A stretch of DNA of 64,000 nt from Pictodentalium vernedei (GCA_031216915.1 CM062293.1:154388285-154452284); one strand, 5' to 3'; shown: positions 42,600 through 53,859, counted from the stretch's first letter. The notes: generated by a model from the sequence alone, not told the origin. Program-made: numbers and translations.

Positions 42600-43970
42600 A
42601 AATTAGAGTGATAGACTAATCTAAAGACATGCTTGAGCGCACTTTTATGAAAACTAAACTGCTGAATACAAAACTTTACATAAACTCACCATCAAAATCA
42701 TTATTCATTTTCACTCATTCTCTGTAGATTGAGCATGACGACACACCAAACATGCAGTTACCTATTAACTGCTCAAAATGTATTCAAATAACAAAGTCAG
42801 TGTTTCCTCTGTTTATCTACATTTATATTTGAAGTGCTGAAGCTTTACTTCCATGTTGTTGTCTTGAAAGAATAGAGCCAATGCATGACGATGTGATGAC
42901 CATGCTTTCTCTCGTAAGTTCTTGCTAAACCCAAGTCATGTACTCAGCATAAGCATTCTGAGGCTAATGGAATGCATAGGCTTTTATGTTACAATCTGCC
43001 AAACAATGTATGGCTTGCTAGGCAACTAGAAAAAAAGCAACATATGTTAGAAATGTGAAAAGGAGATTATCCAATTAACTCATTTATGAACTATAAGCCA
43101 ATCAGAGTAGAGTCTCTCAGATTCTCAGCTTTCTTCATCTTTACAAAAGGTTTTGGGTTTTTTTATAAGAATACTAGAATTATAAGGATGTTATCTCCAT
43201 GATTAAATCTTTATCTCCACGATTAAAAGTTATGGTGCAAAAGCCAAAGATGTAAGTGTAGTCCTTTGTCTCAAATTAAGGAAATTAATAATTAATGAAA
43301 GAAGTACTCACCTTTTTGAAAAGTCCAATAACCAAACACATGCAGAGATGCATTTCCATAATGAGGCACTGATCCAAGGTATCACTGATGTGCATGTACA
43401 TGTACGTGCAGGTGTGTGGGATTTTCTTTCTTGTAATAATGATATTTGATAGCATATACAGAAAACAACATTGAAATATTTATATTGACTTTATTTTCTC
43501 AATATCATTTAATGAAATAGCAAATCATTCTTTCTAACTATTCACATAACAGGACATCTATATCTGGCCAACAGTGGAAGTGCCATAGGGAGAGTAGATA
43601 GACTCCCCAACCTGCCCCACTGTTTCCGAAAAATGTCAATTGTATATACATGTACTTTCAAGTCAAAAACTGGTTCATGTACCTTCACATTTCTGATGTT
43701 ATTTTTCGGCAGTTATTTCTTCACTTTCTGGGTTGTCATTTTGCTGCAATTATTCCTTCACTTTCTGGGTACTTGAACCTTCAAAAAATTCTCAGGGTAT
43801 TCCAATTGGCTCCAAAAGTTAATTTCCCACCGCCCCCATTCCCCCAGAAGACACCGGACCTTCACCTTTAGGGGATACAGACTGTTAACCTAGCAGGAGG
43901 GTACAAAGATATTTTCTCCCCAGTCCCCCTCACTTCAAGTAGCCTGATTCTTCCCCTGCCTGTCTGGACT
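42600..43970. other. Unassigned AT-rich DNA
   Basis: No repeats or genes recognised. A short direct repeat, 'attccttcactttctgggt' against 'atttcttcactttctgggt', occurs at about 43,710 and 43,750. Confidence 0.35.
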
Positions 43971-43974
43971 ATTC

Positions 43975-45935
43975 ACAAATAGTAATATTCAAATTTCACT
44001 ATTTTTTAAAATTTTTGTCTAATAAAAATTGCTTACATCCCACATTGAAACGAGCTTGTTGAGCCCACTCAAATGAGGGTCGTAATCTACCTTTTGAAGC
44101 AAAAAGTAATGAAAGTGTCAATGACACTGCAGCTCAACTTGTCAAGACATGTACATGTATAGTATGTGACACAGCAATGACAAATATCAAGGTAATGACC
44201 TGATAACAAATGTACATATAAAGTATTGTAACAGTCTGTACATAAATACTGGCCGTAGCCTGTAACAAATGTATAGGTAAAGTATTGTGTAAAGGTGGGT
44301 GACAGTCAGATGCTAAATAGAAAAGAAATCTTTGAGTCCCAGAGTGGGTCTGACTGAACCCCCAAATATTTGTTCTCGTAGCACAGTGATAACAAAGGCA
44401 CCCCAAAACACACTCATTCCTGTCCCAAGGTGAAAACAAAGGTACCCAAGAAGTTTCGTGAAGATCAGTTCATAAATACGAGCCGTATAGAAGTTGTGAA
44501 AAAAAACTGATTGAACCGAATTTCAGTACCAAATGGCCACTGGCAGCCATCTTGATTTTTGGACCGCACTCAGAAACACTCGTTCTCGTCCCAAGGTGAT
44601 AACAAAGGTACCCAAGAAGTTTCGTGAAGATCGGTTCATAAATACAGCCTCTAGCCCGAGCCATATTGACATGTGCACTACTTAGTGTATAAGTAGCACT
44701 AAATAAATCAAAATTCATCTAATTTGCATAATTTCTGTACGAGAAAAAAACCTGTACTATATGTGATGTACAAAAGACTGATTGCACTAATTTTGGTACA
44801 CAATGGTTGCTGGTGGCCATCTTGAATTTTGGACCACACCCAAAAACACTCGATCTCATCTCAGGGTGATAACAAAGGTGCCCAAGACATTTCGTAAAGA
44901 TCAGTTCAAAAATACGGCCTCTAGCCTGAGCCGTATAGAAGTTGTGTACAAAAAACTGATTAGACCTAATTTCGGTACGAAAAATGGCCACTGGCAGCCA
45001 TCTTGAATTTTGGACCGCACTCAGAAACACTTGTTCTCATCCCAAGGTGATAACAGAGGTACCCAAGAAGTTCCGTGAAGATCGGTTAATAAATACAGCC
45101 TCTAGCCCGAGCCGTATTGACATGTGCACTTACTGTGTGTAAGTAGCACTGAAAAAATCAAAGTTCATCTAATTTGCATAATTTCTGCACGAGAAAAAAA
45201 CCTGTATTATATGTGATGTATCCCATGGTACTAAACATTCACACAGAAAATTATTCAAGTCAGCACTTTTATATGTAAGTTCTGTGCAAAAACCTGATTG
45301 CACCTAATTTTGTACAAAATAGCTGCCATCGGCCATCTTGAATTTCAGACCGCACCCAAACACACTCGTTCTCGTCCCACGGTGATACCAAAGGTACCCA
45401 AGAAGTTCCGTGAAGATCGGTTAATAAATACAGCCTCTAGCCCGAGCCGTATTGACATGTGCACTTACTGTGTGTAAGTAGCACTGAAAAAATCAAAGTT
45501 CATCTAATTTGCATAATTTCTGCACGAGAAAAAAACCCGTATTATATGTGATGTATCCCATGGTACTAAATATTCATACAAAAAATTATTCAAATCAGCG
45601 CTTTCATATGGAAGTTCTGTACAAAAACACAGATTTCTGCATCGTCGGTACAAAATGTCGGCTGGCGGCCAACTTGAATTTCGGATCGGACCCAAAAACA
45701 CTTGTTCTTGTCCCACAGTCATAACAAAAGTACCCAAGAAGTTTTGTAAAGATTGGTTCATAAATACAGACTCTAGCCCGAGCCGTATTGAATTGTTGAC
45801 GGACAGACGGACGACAGACGGACAACTGGCCATGGCATAAGCTCAAATTTGGTTTCGCCAAAGTTGAGCTAAAAATTATTTGTTACGGTACTCAAGAAGT
45901 TTGTAAGCAAGTGTCATCCACTAGCCATATTAGTA
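43975..45935. mobile_element. TTAA-1 type MITE split by HLE-A copy 3
   Basis: Left half 43,975-44,108: 'atttttgtctaataaaaatt', 'acgagcttgttgagc', 'caaatgagggtcgtaat', 'gaagcaaaaag'. Right half from about 45,876: 'tactcaagaagtttgtaagc', 'aagtgtcatccactagc'. Both match parts of the intact MITE at 38,872-39,103, in the same order. Confidence 0.5.
44109..45875 (+). mobile_element. HLE-A element, copy 3
   Basis: The 5' signature at 44,109 and the 3' hairpin with 'aagttgagctaaaaat' at about 45,840-45,875 match copies 1 and 2. The core has about five to six units of the ~200-400-bp repeat (for example near 44,540, 44,815, 44,995, 45,330 and 45,665). Open frames on both strands are repeat-derived. 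Confidence 0.7.
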
Positions 45936-46896
45936 GAGTTAAAATTGTAAGTTGCATAATTTTAAGCAAGGAGTTTGCATAATAAAACCTATCACCGAAC
46001 TCCATCTCAGTGAGATGATGGATACAGCACCAACATTTGAAAAACAAAAAATGTCTAAAAACTCAAGAAATCATGAAGCAAACCTGGTTGGGGGGTGGGG
46101 GCACATTCTATTAGAAATTATGTGTGGTATGAGGAAAGTTAACAGCCCTTAAAAGCATAGGTTTATGGGGAAATCAAGAAAAATGGGAAGTGGAAGTCCC
46201 ATAACAAGGATGGAGCAAGCAATGCTTTTAAGCAAAAAAAGTAGTATCGCAGACATATGCCAAAAGGGTGAAAATCCAAGCATCTTTTTCTTTCCAGGCA
46301 TTTACAAATTAAACAAATGAATGTTTTATTCGCCTATCACTTACTTGTCTAAAAAAATTAAGGTAACTGGGTTTTCAAAGGCTTACATATTACTACATGT
46401 AGTCTAGTCTTTGATAAATAGCCAGATAGACTGCAAGAAGTATCTTTGGTACTCATTTTGCTCTTCTAGAACCTTGATCCACATTATGATGATGATAAAA
46501 AGCTCCTTGAGTTAGGAAATGAAATGGTGTGATAAACAGAAACTTCCAACTTGTGGAATAAGCTGAAATATTCTAAATTTACTATTAGCCATTGTACAAA
46601 CACAGGTAAGTATATCACTTGTACTTTGGTATTCTTTGCTGAAAAAACAATATAAGAGATCCCTGAAAAAGGGTTGGCAGAAAGTTTTATAAAGACTTGC
46701 TCTCCCACTGGGCCTAAGCATGCATTCAGTAGGCCTGAAGGAATCAAGTTCAGTCTATTGTGTACAAATTGGAGCAATTTAATGGCCTGGCCTGACAGAC
46801 AGTCACCTCTGAATACAATTTTAGGGATATTAATCTTATGGCTTTCACACAGACTGTGCACATAATGGAAAAGAAGTAATAAGAAACTTTTACAGC
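45936..46896. other. Unassigned DNA; no gene accepted
   Basis: A 146-codon minus-strand frame (46,484-46,924) overlaps the MITE end and has no recognisable domain, so it is not called. No other structure seen. Confidence 0.35.
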
Positions 46897-46900
46897 ATAA

Positions 46901-47159
46901 CCCTTTATCCAACGTAACGGCCAAAACCAGCCAGCGCTATTCACAAAAATTGTTACTTAATTTTCATTATTTTTTTTCATTTTTGGTCTCAGAAACATAG
47001 GTTATGACTCCTCTTTGGAACTAGCTCGTCATGCTCATTCCAATGAGGGGTCATAAGTTCATAACCTTTGTTTTTGAGACAAAAACTGAAAAAATTAATT
47101 ATTCAAGAATTTTTTTTTGCAAGTGTCGTCTGTTTTTCGTGTTACATATAGGTAAAGGG
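46901..47159. mobile_element. TTAA-1 palindromic MITE, second intact copy
   Basis: The ends are CCCTTTATCCAACGTAACGG and CCCTTTACCTATATGTAACA (reverse complement). The right flank is TTAA (47,160-47,163) and the left has decayed to ATAA. The central palindrome matches the copy at 38.9 kb. Confidence 0.7.
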
Positions 47160-47164
47160 TTAAA

Positions 47165-47690
47165 CAATATTTATTCAGAGAATCACTGTTCAAATACGAA
47201 ATTACAATAATTTCAAATTATAATTCAAGAACACAATTAAATACACAATTTTAACAAGAGAATGGATTCCATAAGGTGAATAGCTCATAGTTACAAGTAT
47301 ATTTGTCATCTCAAAAGTAACTCGCAAACACATATGAATACTGCAATAATTTTTAACTCCATTGGGAGGTGAACCTGGTTCTGGAATAATACAGCTAGGA
47401 GTAATGAACAATATTTGAATAATTTATCTTGTTTGATACTGTTTGTTCAATTATTGAGGCTTAATGACACTTTTAACAGCCATGGTCTCATATCGGATAT
47501 TTGATACTGGTAATTGACAATATGTACATGTACATGATTTCCTGAAGTTGCATAAAATCACTCTAGATCTTTCAAAATATTTTTTGCAGCCAAACAGTTT
47601 GTTACATCTAACTGCCCCCCCCCCCCCAGCCCCACCTCTCCCCAATAAGGAGGGGAGGGGAGGTCATAGGGTAAAAACAGTTTCACATAA
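47165..47690. other. Unassigned DNA with a SINE-tail remnant
   Basis: At 47,448-47,500 'gaggcttaatgacactttta' and 'acagccatggtctcatatcg' match the 3' part of the SINE tail on the minus strand. A C tract lies at 47,617-47,629. Confidence 0.4.
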
Positions 47691-47699
47691 AAGCACTCT

Positions 47700-48415
47700 A
47701 ATTCAGCACTCAAAGAACCAGACCCAAAATTTTTTTCAGGCTAAAATTCCCCACCCCACCCCCTCTCAAAATTTAACAAAACGTATAAAAAACTGGATTT
47801 TTTTCTCCAAATTTGGGTCCAAAATTTCCGTGCGAACTGGTCCCAAAATTTTCAGGCTATAAAAAAAAAATGTCTCAAAATTGAACAAAACGCATAAAAA
47901 ATTTTTAAAAAAAAAAATTTCCGAACCGGACCCTAAATTTTCAGGATAAAATTCTTTTTCTTTTCATTTCAAAATTTAACAAAACGCATAAAAAAACAAA
48001 AACAATTCCAAATTTTGGCCCAAAATTTTCAGACTAAAATTTTTTTTTTCGTCTCAACATTGAACAAAACGCATAAAAAATCGGAAATTTTTTTTGGCAA
48101 ATTTCGGTCAAAAATTTTTAAGTCCGAACCAGACCCAAAAATTTTCAACCCAGGGACCTGAATTGAACCAACTTCAATCTGACCCTCCAAGAGATGATGT
48201 ATACCAAAAATATTAACCGAGGAACTCGATTTGAACAAATTTGAATCCCCCCCCCACCTCCCCAGAGATGATGTATACCAAATATGAGAGGATTCTGACA
48301 TTTGGTCAAGAAGTTTGTGAGAAGTCGATAATGTAAAGTACACCGGACGGATGACGGCGGACAGAAAAGTAACTAGTAAAGCTCCCCTTGAGTTTTGGTC
48401 AGGTGAGCTAAAAAG
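47700..48415 (+). mobile_element. HLE-B element, third copy, 3' part
   Basis: A-rich units (47,720-48,150) with 'aaaattttcag', 'tctcaaaattgaacaaaacg' and 'cataaaaaa', then two 'gacc..gaattgaacc' units, then 'agaagtcgataatgtaaagt' and the 3' hairpin 'agctccccttgag' / 'tcaggtgagct' with 'aaaaag' at 48,415. The 5' end was not located. Confidence 0.6.
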
Positions 48416-48637
48416 GCAGTTTGTGGCATTTGGATCCTTACACCAAAGGGTTAAACATGTACACATACATGTAAATAAAAGGAACAATGGTCATAATTTG
48501 CAACTGCAGAAGAACAGATTTTGGAATATAAAACAAATTATTATTATTGTAAAGAATTACTTTTGTTAAACGAAAGTAATTGTTTAAAATTAAAACAATA
48601 AATGAATCTTTCCGACCTGTTTCGTTTATTATTGATT

Positions 48638-48760
48638 TAACTGGTTGAGCACTGGAAGCTCATATTTGGGCTACATTCTTAACGGAAGGTACATGTACCA
48701 CAACTTGAAGGTTTCATATCAAAAGGGTGGAAGATATCAAACAGTCATTAGTACTGGGAG
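48638..48760. mobile_element. TTAA-2 MITE, left half only
   Basis: 'ttaactggttgagcactgga' followed by 'agctcatatttgggctacat' matches the left halves at 15.8 and 22.5 kb. No right end was found before the SINE at 48,856. Confidence 0.55.
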
Positions 48761-48855
48761 AAACGACAATAATATTTCAAGAAACCACAAGATCTTTTAT
48801 TCTGATAGTCTATAGATATTCTGTTTATATACATCTATAAAAGGGGGGGGGGGGG

Positions 48856-49206
48856 GACGGTGGCTCAGTAGGTAGAGGTGCAGACTACAAGCGAAGAGGT
48901 CCTCGGTTTGAATCTCACCAGCGGCAACCGCGTTGCGTCCTTGGGCAAGACACTTCACCCCCAATGCCCATGTAGGGGAACGGTGACATTTTGTACTGAA
49001 GTGTACTGCACATCGATGGAACACTTGTCTTCAACCAATGCTAACCCTGCTTGTGTGGATTTAGTATGTTGGGAAGCTCACTAGTGCTCAGCATTGCTTG
49101 TTGGTTCTCTCTGTGTACTCCAGCTTCCTCCACCCGTAAAACAGTCAGGGTCATGATGAGCCATTATGCAGAAATATGTGACCTTAAACACCAATAAGTA
49201 AATAAA
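48856..49206 (+). mobile_element. tRNA-headed SINE, nearly full length
   Basis: A tRNA-like head gives box A (tggctcagtaggtagagg, about 48,861-48,878) and box B (ggtttgaatctc, 48,905-48,916), expected to direct RNA polymerase III. The body, 'cgttgcgtccttgggcaaga' through 'cttcaaccaatgctaaccct' and 'cctccacccgtaaaacagtc', is shared with the 5S-headed SINE at 12 kb. The tail is 'caccaataagtaaataaatc'. A G tract (48,843-48,856) lies just before it. Confidence 0.85.
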
Positions 49207-51030
49207 TCTATAAACATGGATTGCTTTTGTACAAACAAGTAATATAAAAAGATGAAGTATATGTAAAATACATTACACAGAGAGTACAGGATCACAAGAA
49301 AAATACCAAAACACTATGGCAAGGAACCTCCTTTGCCCAATATATTTGTTTCTCTTTGCATCTCTGAATTGCTGGGTGAAGATTCTTGTGCCACATGCTC
49401 TGTGATGCCACTGCAAACAAATATTATTGATAACTGCGTGTGCCGCAGGCTCGGCAACATCTCCAGGCAATAACTAATGCAGCTACATGTGCTAGTAAGG
49501 AATAGACTTCACATCATTCCATATTCATGAAACAGAACTGAAGGCATGTGAATCATTTTCAGAAAGTCCATCTATATCTGCAGCTGATTAAGCAGGTTTG
49601 TCAACCAAGGATCCTCTAAGTTCTAAAGGACACCACTCTTTCTTTTTCTCACTGTAAAAAAGCTGTGGAGTGCAGATCAATGCAAAGTGCTCACCTAAAT
49701 TCATAGCTTGTGATTTTTAACACTGTACTGAGGATATTCTTTCAATACTTCTGTACTGTTACTTTTTGTGTTTTCTTTTCAACTCCTTTACAAGAGATGT
49801 GCTTTGAACAGAAAAACAGTTTAAAAACTGAACCATTTGTCTAGCAGTGTATAATATACTGGCTTGACTTAATAATGCTGATCACTGGTGGCCGCCACAA
49901 GTCCCTGAAGTTTATATTAAAAGTAAAACCTGTCAGTTACTCATTTTTTCGCATACAGGGGTGTTGCAATGAGGGGTTTGGGAGGAGGTAGTGGAACCAC
50001 CTTAATAATTTTCCATTTGAGAACATTTTCAACTGGATTCAAGTCTTACCAATATTAATTAGTTAATATGCTACTTGGAATGATGGGGAAGAATGGGGGT
50101 ACATGCCATGGTACCGGTATCATCAAACGGTTCATCAGTTAATTTCCAGGTTTTTGGAGGAGCAAAGAAGCGTGGGGATAGGGTGGCATTTTGGAACGCA
50201 GGGCTAATCAAGGCATTCTCACCTGAGAACCACAACAAATCAGTGGCCACCAAAAGTTTGATTATTATTTAATATTAAACGAAAGTTAATGAAAAAAAAA
50301 TAAGAAGTTAAAGTTATGCTTTACATGGAACTGCATGTTGGGTAAAATGAACACCTGGTACAGAAAAATGACGTGGAGTAATTTCTCAGTGAAGTAAAGC
50401 AATTCAGACAACTGACACTATGGCCAGTATAGGAGAACGTCTATTCTAACTAATCTGGAGAAGTTGGGACAGCAAGAAAATTCAATCAGGATTCATTCGG
50501 CAAACGGAATTTGAAATCATGCTCTCGTGACAAGGTAAATATCTTACTGCTACCAGAAATAATTTTTAATATAGGCTTAATGCAACAGTTATCAAGTAAT
50601 ACGTGAATTCGTTCAAAGCGGAAGTAACTTGACCCAGGCCCAACTTGGCTGAAGCACATGAACGAGGAAGTAGCATGAGCATCGTTTGTTTCTAGGCAGT
50701 ATTTTCGACTTTCCATTTCGTTGTAAACTACATGTTTTGATTTTCATATCTCATTAACAGAAGATGTTAAACTTACTCCACTTAAATGCAGATTTTCAGA
50801 GTTACAAAAAACTCCCTCTCCTCTTTTATCACAGTCAGTTTTTCATATTTTAACAGTAAACACTATTTTTAAACTCCAAACTCAAGGATCTCACAGAACT
50901 CTTGTTCAACAGTCTGACCCGCCCGTCAATCAAGAGTGGGTGTGACAACTGGTGATAACAAAATTTGCGCCATTCATAATTTGGATAGATCCGTTTCGAC
51001 CCAGCACCGTTGAATATAAATAGTGTAATA
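49207..51030. other. Unassigned DNA; possible small terminal exon on the minus strand
   Basis: At 49,270-49,425 the minus strand has an acceptor-like 'atatttgtttgcag' followed by short open reading in two frames. It could be a 3' terminal exon, but neither reading is recognised. Nothing else could be assigned to 51,030. Confidence 0.3.
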
Positions 51031-51036
51031 ATAATG

Positions 51037-51468
51037 AATCTTCGGCCGAAACTGTCCTTCAACAAACATACCGACGACATGGCGAAAAAAGCTACTAAAC
51101 GAATTAACTTACTGAAAATGCTCAAGGGAACTTCAAGGGGGGCCAACCAGTCCACCCTACTCAAACTATACAAATCCTTTGTGCGCCCAGTACTCGAATA
51201 CGGTGCAATAATACTAACTGACCTCAACCAAACTAATATGGGAAAACTCCAGAGGGTCCAAAATCACGCGCTTAGAGTTGCCCACCGCGCCCCATGGGAC
51301 ACACCCATAAAAACACTCCACGACAGGGCCGATATCCCCACCATTAAAGACCGCGTAGCTACCCTGGCCGCGAAAAATCATGACCGGTTAGCCGACAGCG
51401 AACTAATCTCCGAACTTGGAGTAATTTGCGAAAGCCGACAAAAGCCCAAAAATTGCAATCAAAACTAA
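51037..51468 (+). pseudogene. LINE reverse transcriptase C-terminal fragment (Jockey/I-like)
   Basis: An open frame of about 140 codons matches the region after the RT palm of Jockey/I-group polymerases: KLSFNKHTDDMAKKATKRIN, LLKLYKSFVRPVLEYGAI, LQRVQNHALRVAHRAPWDTP. It ends in a natural stop. The catalytic RT motifs are absent, so the copy is 5'-truncated near 51,037. Structured tandem repeats follow in the presumed 3' tail. The clade is uncertain. Confidence 0.7.
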
Positions 51469-51499
51469 GACCGCTCGAATAAAAACTAGGGAATGACAA

Positions 51500-51880
51500 G
51501 GTGAACTGCGATCCCCGACGCCCCCGAATACCCCTAAACTAAACTAAAATAAATAAGTCCGCAACCAGCGAAGGGTACAACAGAAAAGAAACACCCTCGG
51601 GTGTGGTCTAGTGTGCTAGACCTGTTGCCCTCCCGCTGACAGCCTCGGAAGCTCAACCCGCATTAAACGATCGCGATCCCCGGCACCCTCAACTTCAAAT
51701 AAACTTAAACTAACCTAAATAAGACCACTTCCAGCGAAGGACACAACAGGAAAGAAACACCCTCGGGTGTGGTCTAGTGTGCTAGACCTGTTACCGTCCC
51801 GCTGCAAACTAGGAAGTTCAGCCACTTAAAACGCTAGCGATCCCCTGCACCTTAAAACTAAATAATAAATAGGGAACGAT
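51500..51880 (+). repeat. Tandem ~165-bp units with paired hairpins, downstream of LINE fragment
   Basis: Unit A (about 51,500-51,668), unit B (51,669-51,832) and partial unit C share 'gcgatcccc', 'ccagcgaagg', 'aaagaaacaccctcgggtgt' and 'ggtctagtgtgctagacctg'. ACACCC/GGGTGT and TCTAG/CTAGA form two adjacent stems in each full unit. The hairpin part is nearly invariant while the rest differs. Confidence 0.8.
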
Positions 51881-51892
51881 TGGGGTCCCAAG

Positions 51893-52045
51893 CACGAGAG
51901 TATGTTACTGCTCTTACGAATGTAAAGATTCGTGCATTTCATACTCTCCCCCATAGCGACAAGCACACACACATCACAATACCACACGAGAGTATGTTAC
52001 TGCTCTTACGAATGTAAAGATTCGTGCATTCCATACTCTCCACAC
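51893..52045 (+). repeat. Duplicated ~55-bp hairpin motif
   Basis: Copies at 51,893-51,949 and 51,987-52,042 read 'acgagagtatgttactgctc', 'ttacgaatgtaaagattcgt', then 'gca(t)..catactctcc'. GAGAGTATG pairs with CATACTCTC, and ACGAAT with ATTCGT. The copies differ by about one base and are separated by an AC-rich spacer. Confidence 0.85.
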
Positions 52046-52287
52046 ACACAGCAGACACCACAAGGACACGCAACTAAGAGGTGCTACTTTTATCTTTACA
52101 GTTTACATATTCTAATGAAAACTAATTCTACCTTCTTCTTTTAAGCAGGTACACAGAAGATGTTTTTTGATCAGCACCCAATAACCGCTACAGACAGTCT
52201 AACCGTTATGGAAACAGTCACCCCCACGGTTCCTGAACATCCTCCGCTCCATCCCTAAAAGTGGTCAACCACTTTAAGGGAGGCGAG

Positions 52288-52716
52288 TGTTGGTCCTGCG
52301 TCCCGTCTCTGCCCCTTTTTGTAAGCGCAATGCGCATCTTTTGTCCCAACCCAATAGGATAACAATGCAGGCCTGCCCCCGAACCAGGGAAGTTCGGGTC
52401 TTCTTCTTGGTGGTCCCCGAAAGGGGTCGTTGTTGTTTTCCTCCGAAGAGTCCAACTATAACAGAGACAGCCTGAGGCAGATTATACTTGCCAGTGATGG
52501 CCATCACTCATTATCATCCTCGAAGCGGCAGACTATACTTGCCCGAAAATCCAGATCGACTGCACCCTCGGGGAGAGGTAGTACCTTTGTGAGAGGACTC
52601 AACCTCCCACACTAGTCCTCACTCGAGGGTTCAACCGACATATGCCAATGATACTACCCATCCACAACACTATTGGAGACACCTGCCGAGTACCGGATCC
52701 TTTTCCTCCTTCAACA
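52288..52716 (+). repeat. Possible solo or 3' LTR
   Basis: The segment begins TGTTGG and ends CAACA, and is preceded by a purine tract (aagggaggcgag, 52,276-52,287). That is the layout of a polypurine tract followed by a 3' LTR. No second LTR, primer-binding site or pol sequence is seen in the window. Function and family are uncertain. Confidence 0.35.
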
Positions 52717-52884
52717 CGCCTTGACATGTGAGAGCCATCCTATACAGTCACAGAGGGTCGAAAGGGGCTTGCCCCCCCCCCCCCATACCGTCCCTGCGCG
52801 CCTTCGGCGCGTGAAATTATCATTTCGGAATCTTCGGCCTTCCGCTGATTTGTTGCGGTCCTCTAACGAGGAGAATTACACTCA

Positions 52885-53820
52885 CGTCGTCCGCAAGCTG
52901 AATCGACATCTGCAATTTTACCCAAGTCGTCCGCTGAAATTTTACCCAAATCGTCCGAAACTCGTCCACTGGGGAAAAATTTTGAATTATTGTATTTTGA
53001 ATCATTTTTTTTTCCTCAATGTTATCGTATATTATCTATTGTAATGTATCTTGATTTAACTTTGCATTGAAATTTCATATACTTATACGAGATTGTGAAA
53101 ACAGACATGCCAGAACAAAATAAACTGCCCAGCATCTAATTAATTTCGACATTGTTCAAATTAATGCGGCTGTGATTAATGCTAAAAATCATTAAATTTT
53201 GAAGTTATTTATGAAAGGCGCCACGGACACTGAATAATTACAAAATTATTAGCAAACATATTACAAGAATTAAGCCTTATAAGAATTAATTATATTAAGA
53301 AACGCATCAAAACCTGTGGTATACTAAGTTCTATAAAAATAATATTATAATTTTGAAATTATTAATTGAAATTTATCAAATTTGCTAATATACTATAAGA
53401 ATTAATTATAATTAAGAAACACATCAAAAGTTCTTAAAGTATATTAAGTTCCGTAAAAAATCTTTTAATTTTGCAATTATTCATTGAAAGGCTCTACCGG
53501 CGCTTCACAATGAATGATCGCAAAAGTATTAACAAATATATTACAAGAATTAATTATATTAAGAAACGTATCAAAACTTATGGTATATCAAGTTCGATAG
53601 AAAAAACTTATCATTTTACAGGTATTCATTGAAAGGTACCATCTTTAAAGGAAACTGTTATAATTGGCCAATAAATAATCATATAACTAGTGCAAGAAAC
53701 ATGTTTGAATGATGTACAATGTTGTTCCATCCCATGTTTTGATGATTTATAACCCCCTGGCGGACGATTTGGGTAAAATTGCAAGCGGACGATTCGGCTG
53801 GTGGTCGAAACGTCCATATC
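52885..53820. mobile_element. Inverted-repeat element with 'cgtccgc' subterminal motifs
   Basis: At the left (52,888-52,970), 'gctgaatcg', 'tgcaattttacccaa' and 'tcgtccgctgaaattttacc' repeat. At the right (53,760-53,810) the reverse complement of the same sequence occurs ('gacgatttgggtaaaattgc', 'gcggacgattcggct'). The interior is AT-rich with diverged ~150-180-bp repeats around 'attacaagaattaa' and 'ttaagaaacg'. The exact ends and target duplication were not resolved. Confidence 0.55.
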
Positions 53821-53856
53821 CCAGTGCCCCGCTGAGGTATTAACCCCCACCAACCA

Positions 53857-53859
<3 letters not shown>

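Noticed and set aside
46484-46924. 146-codon minus-strand gene
   Set aside because: No recognisable domain, and it overlaps a MITE terminus.
48856-48930. Functional tRNA gene
   Set aside because: A and B boxes are present, but the sequence continues into a SINE body and no cloverleaf with an acceptor stem is evident. It is the SINE promoter.
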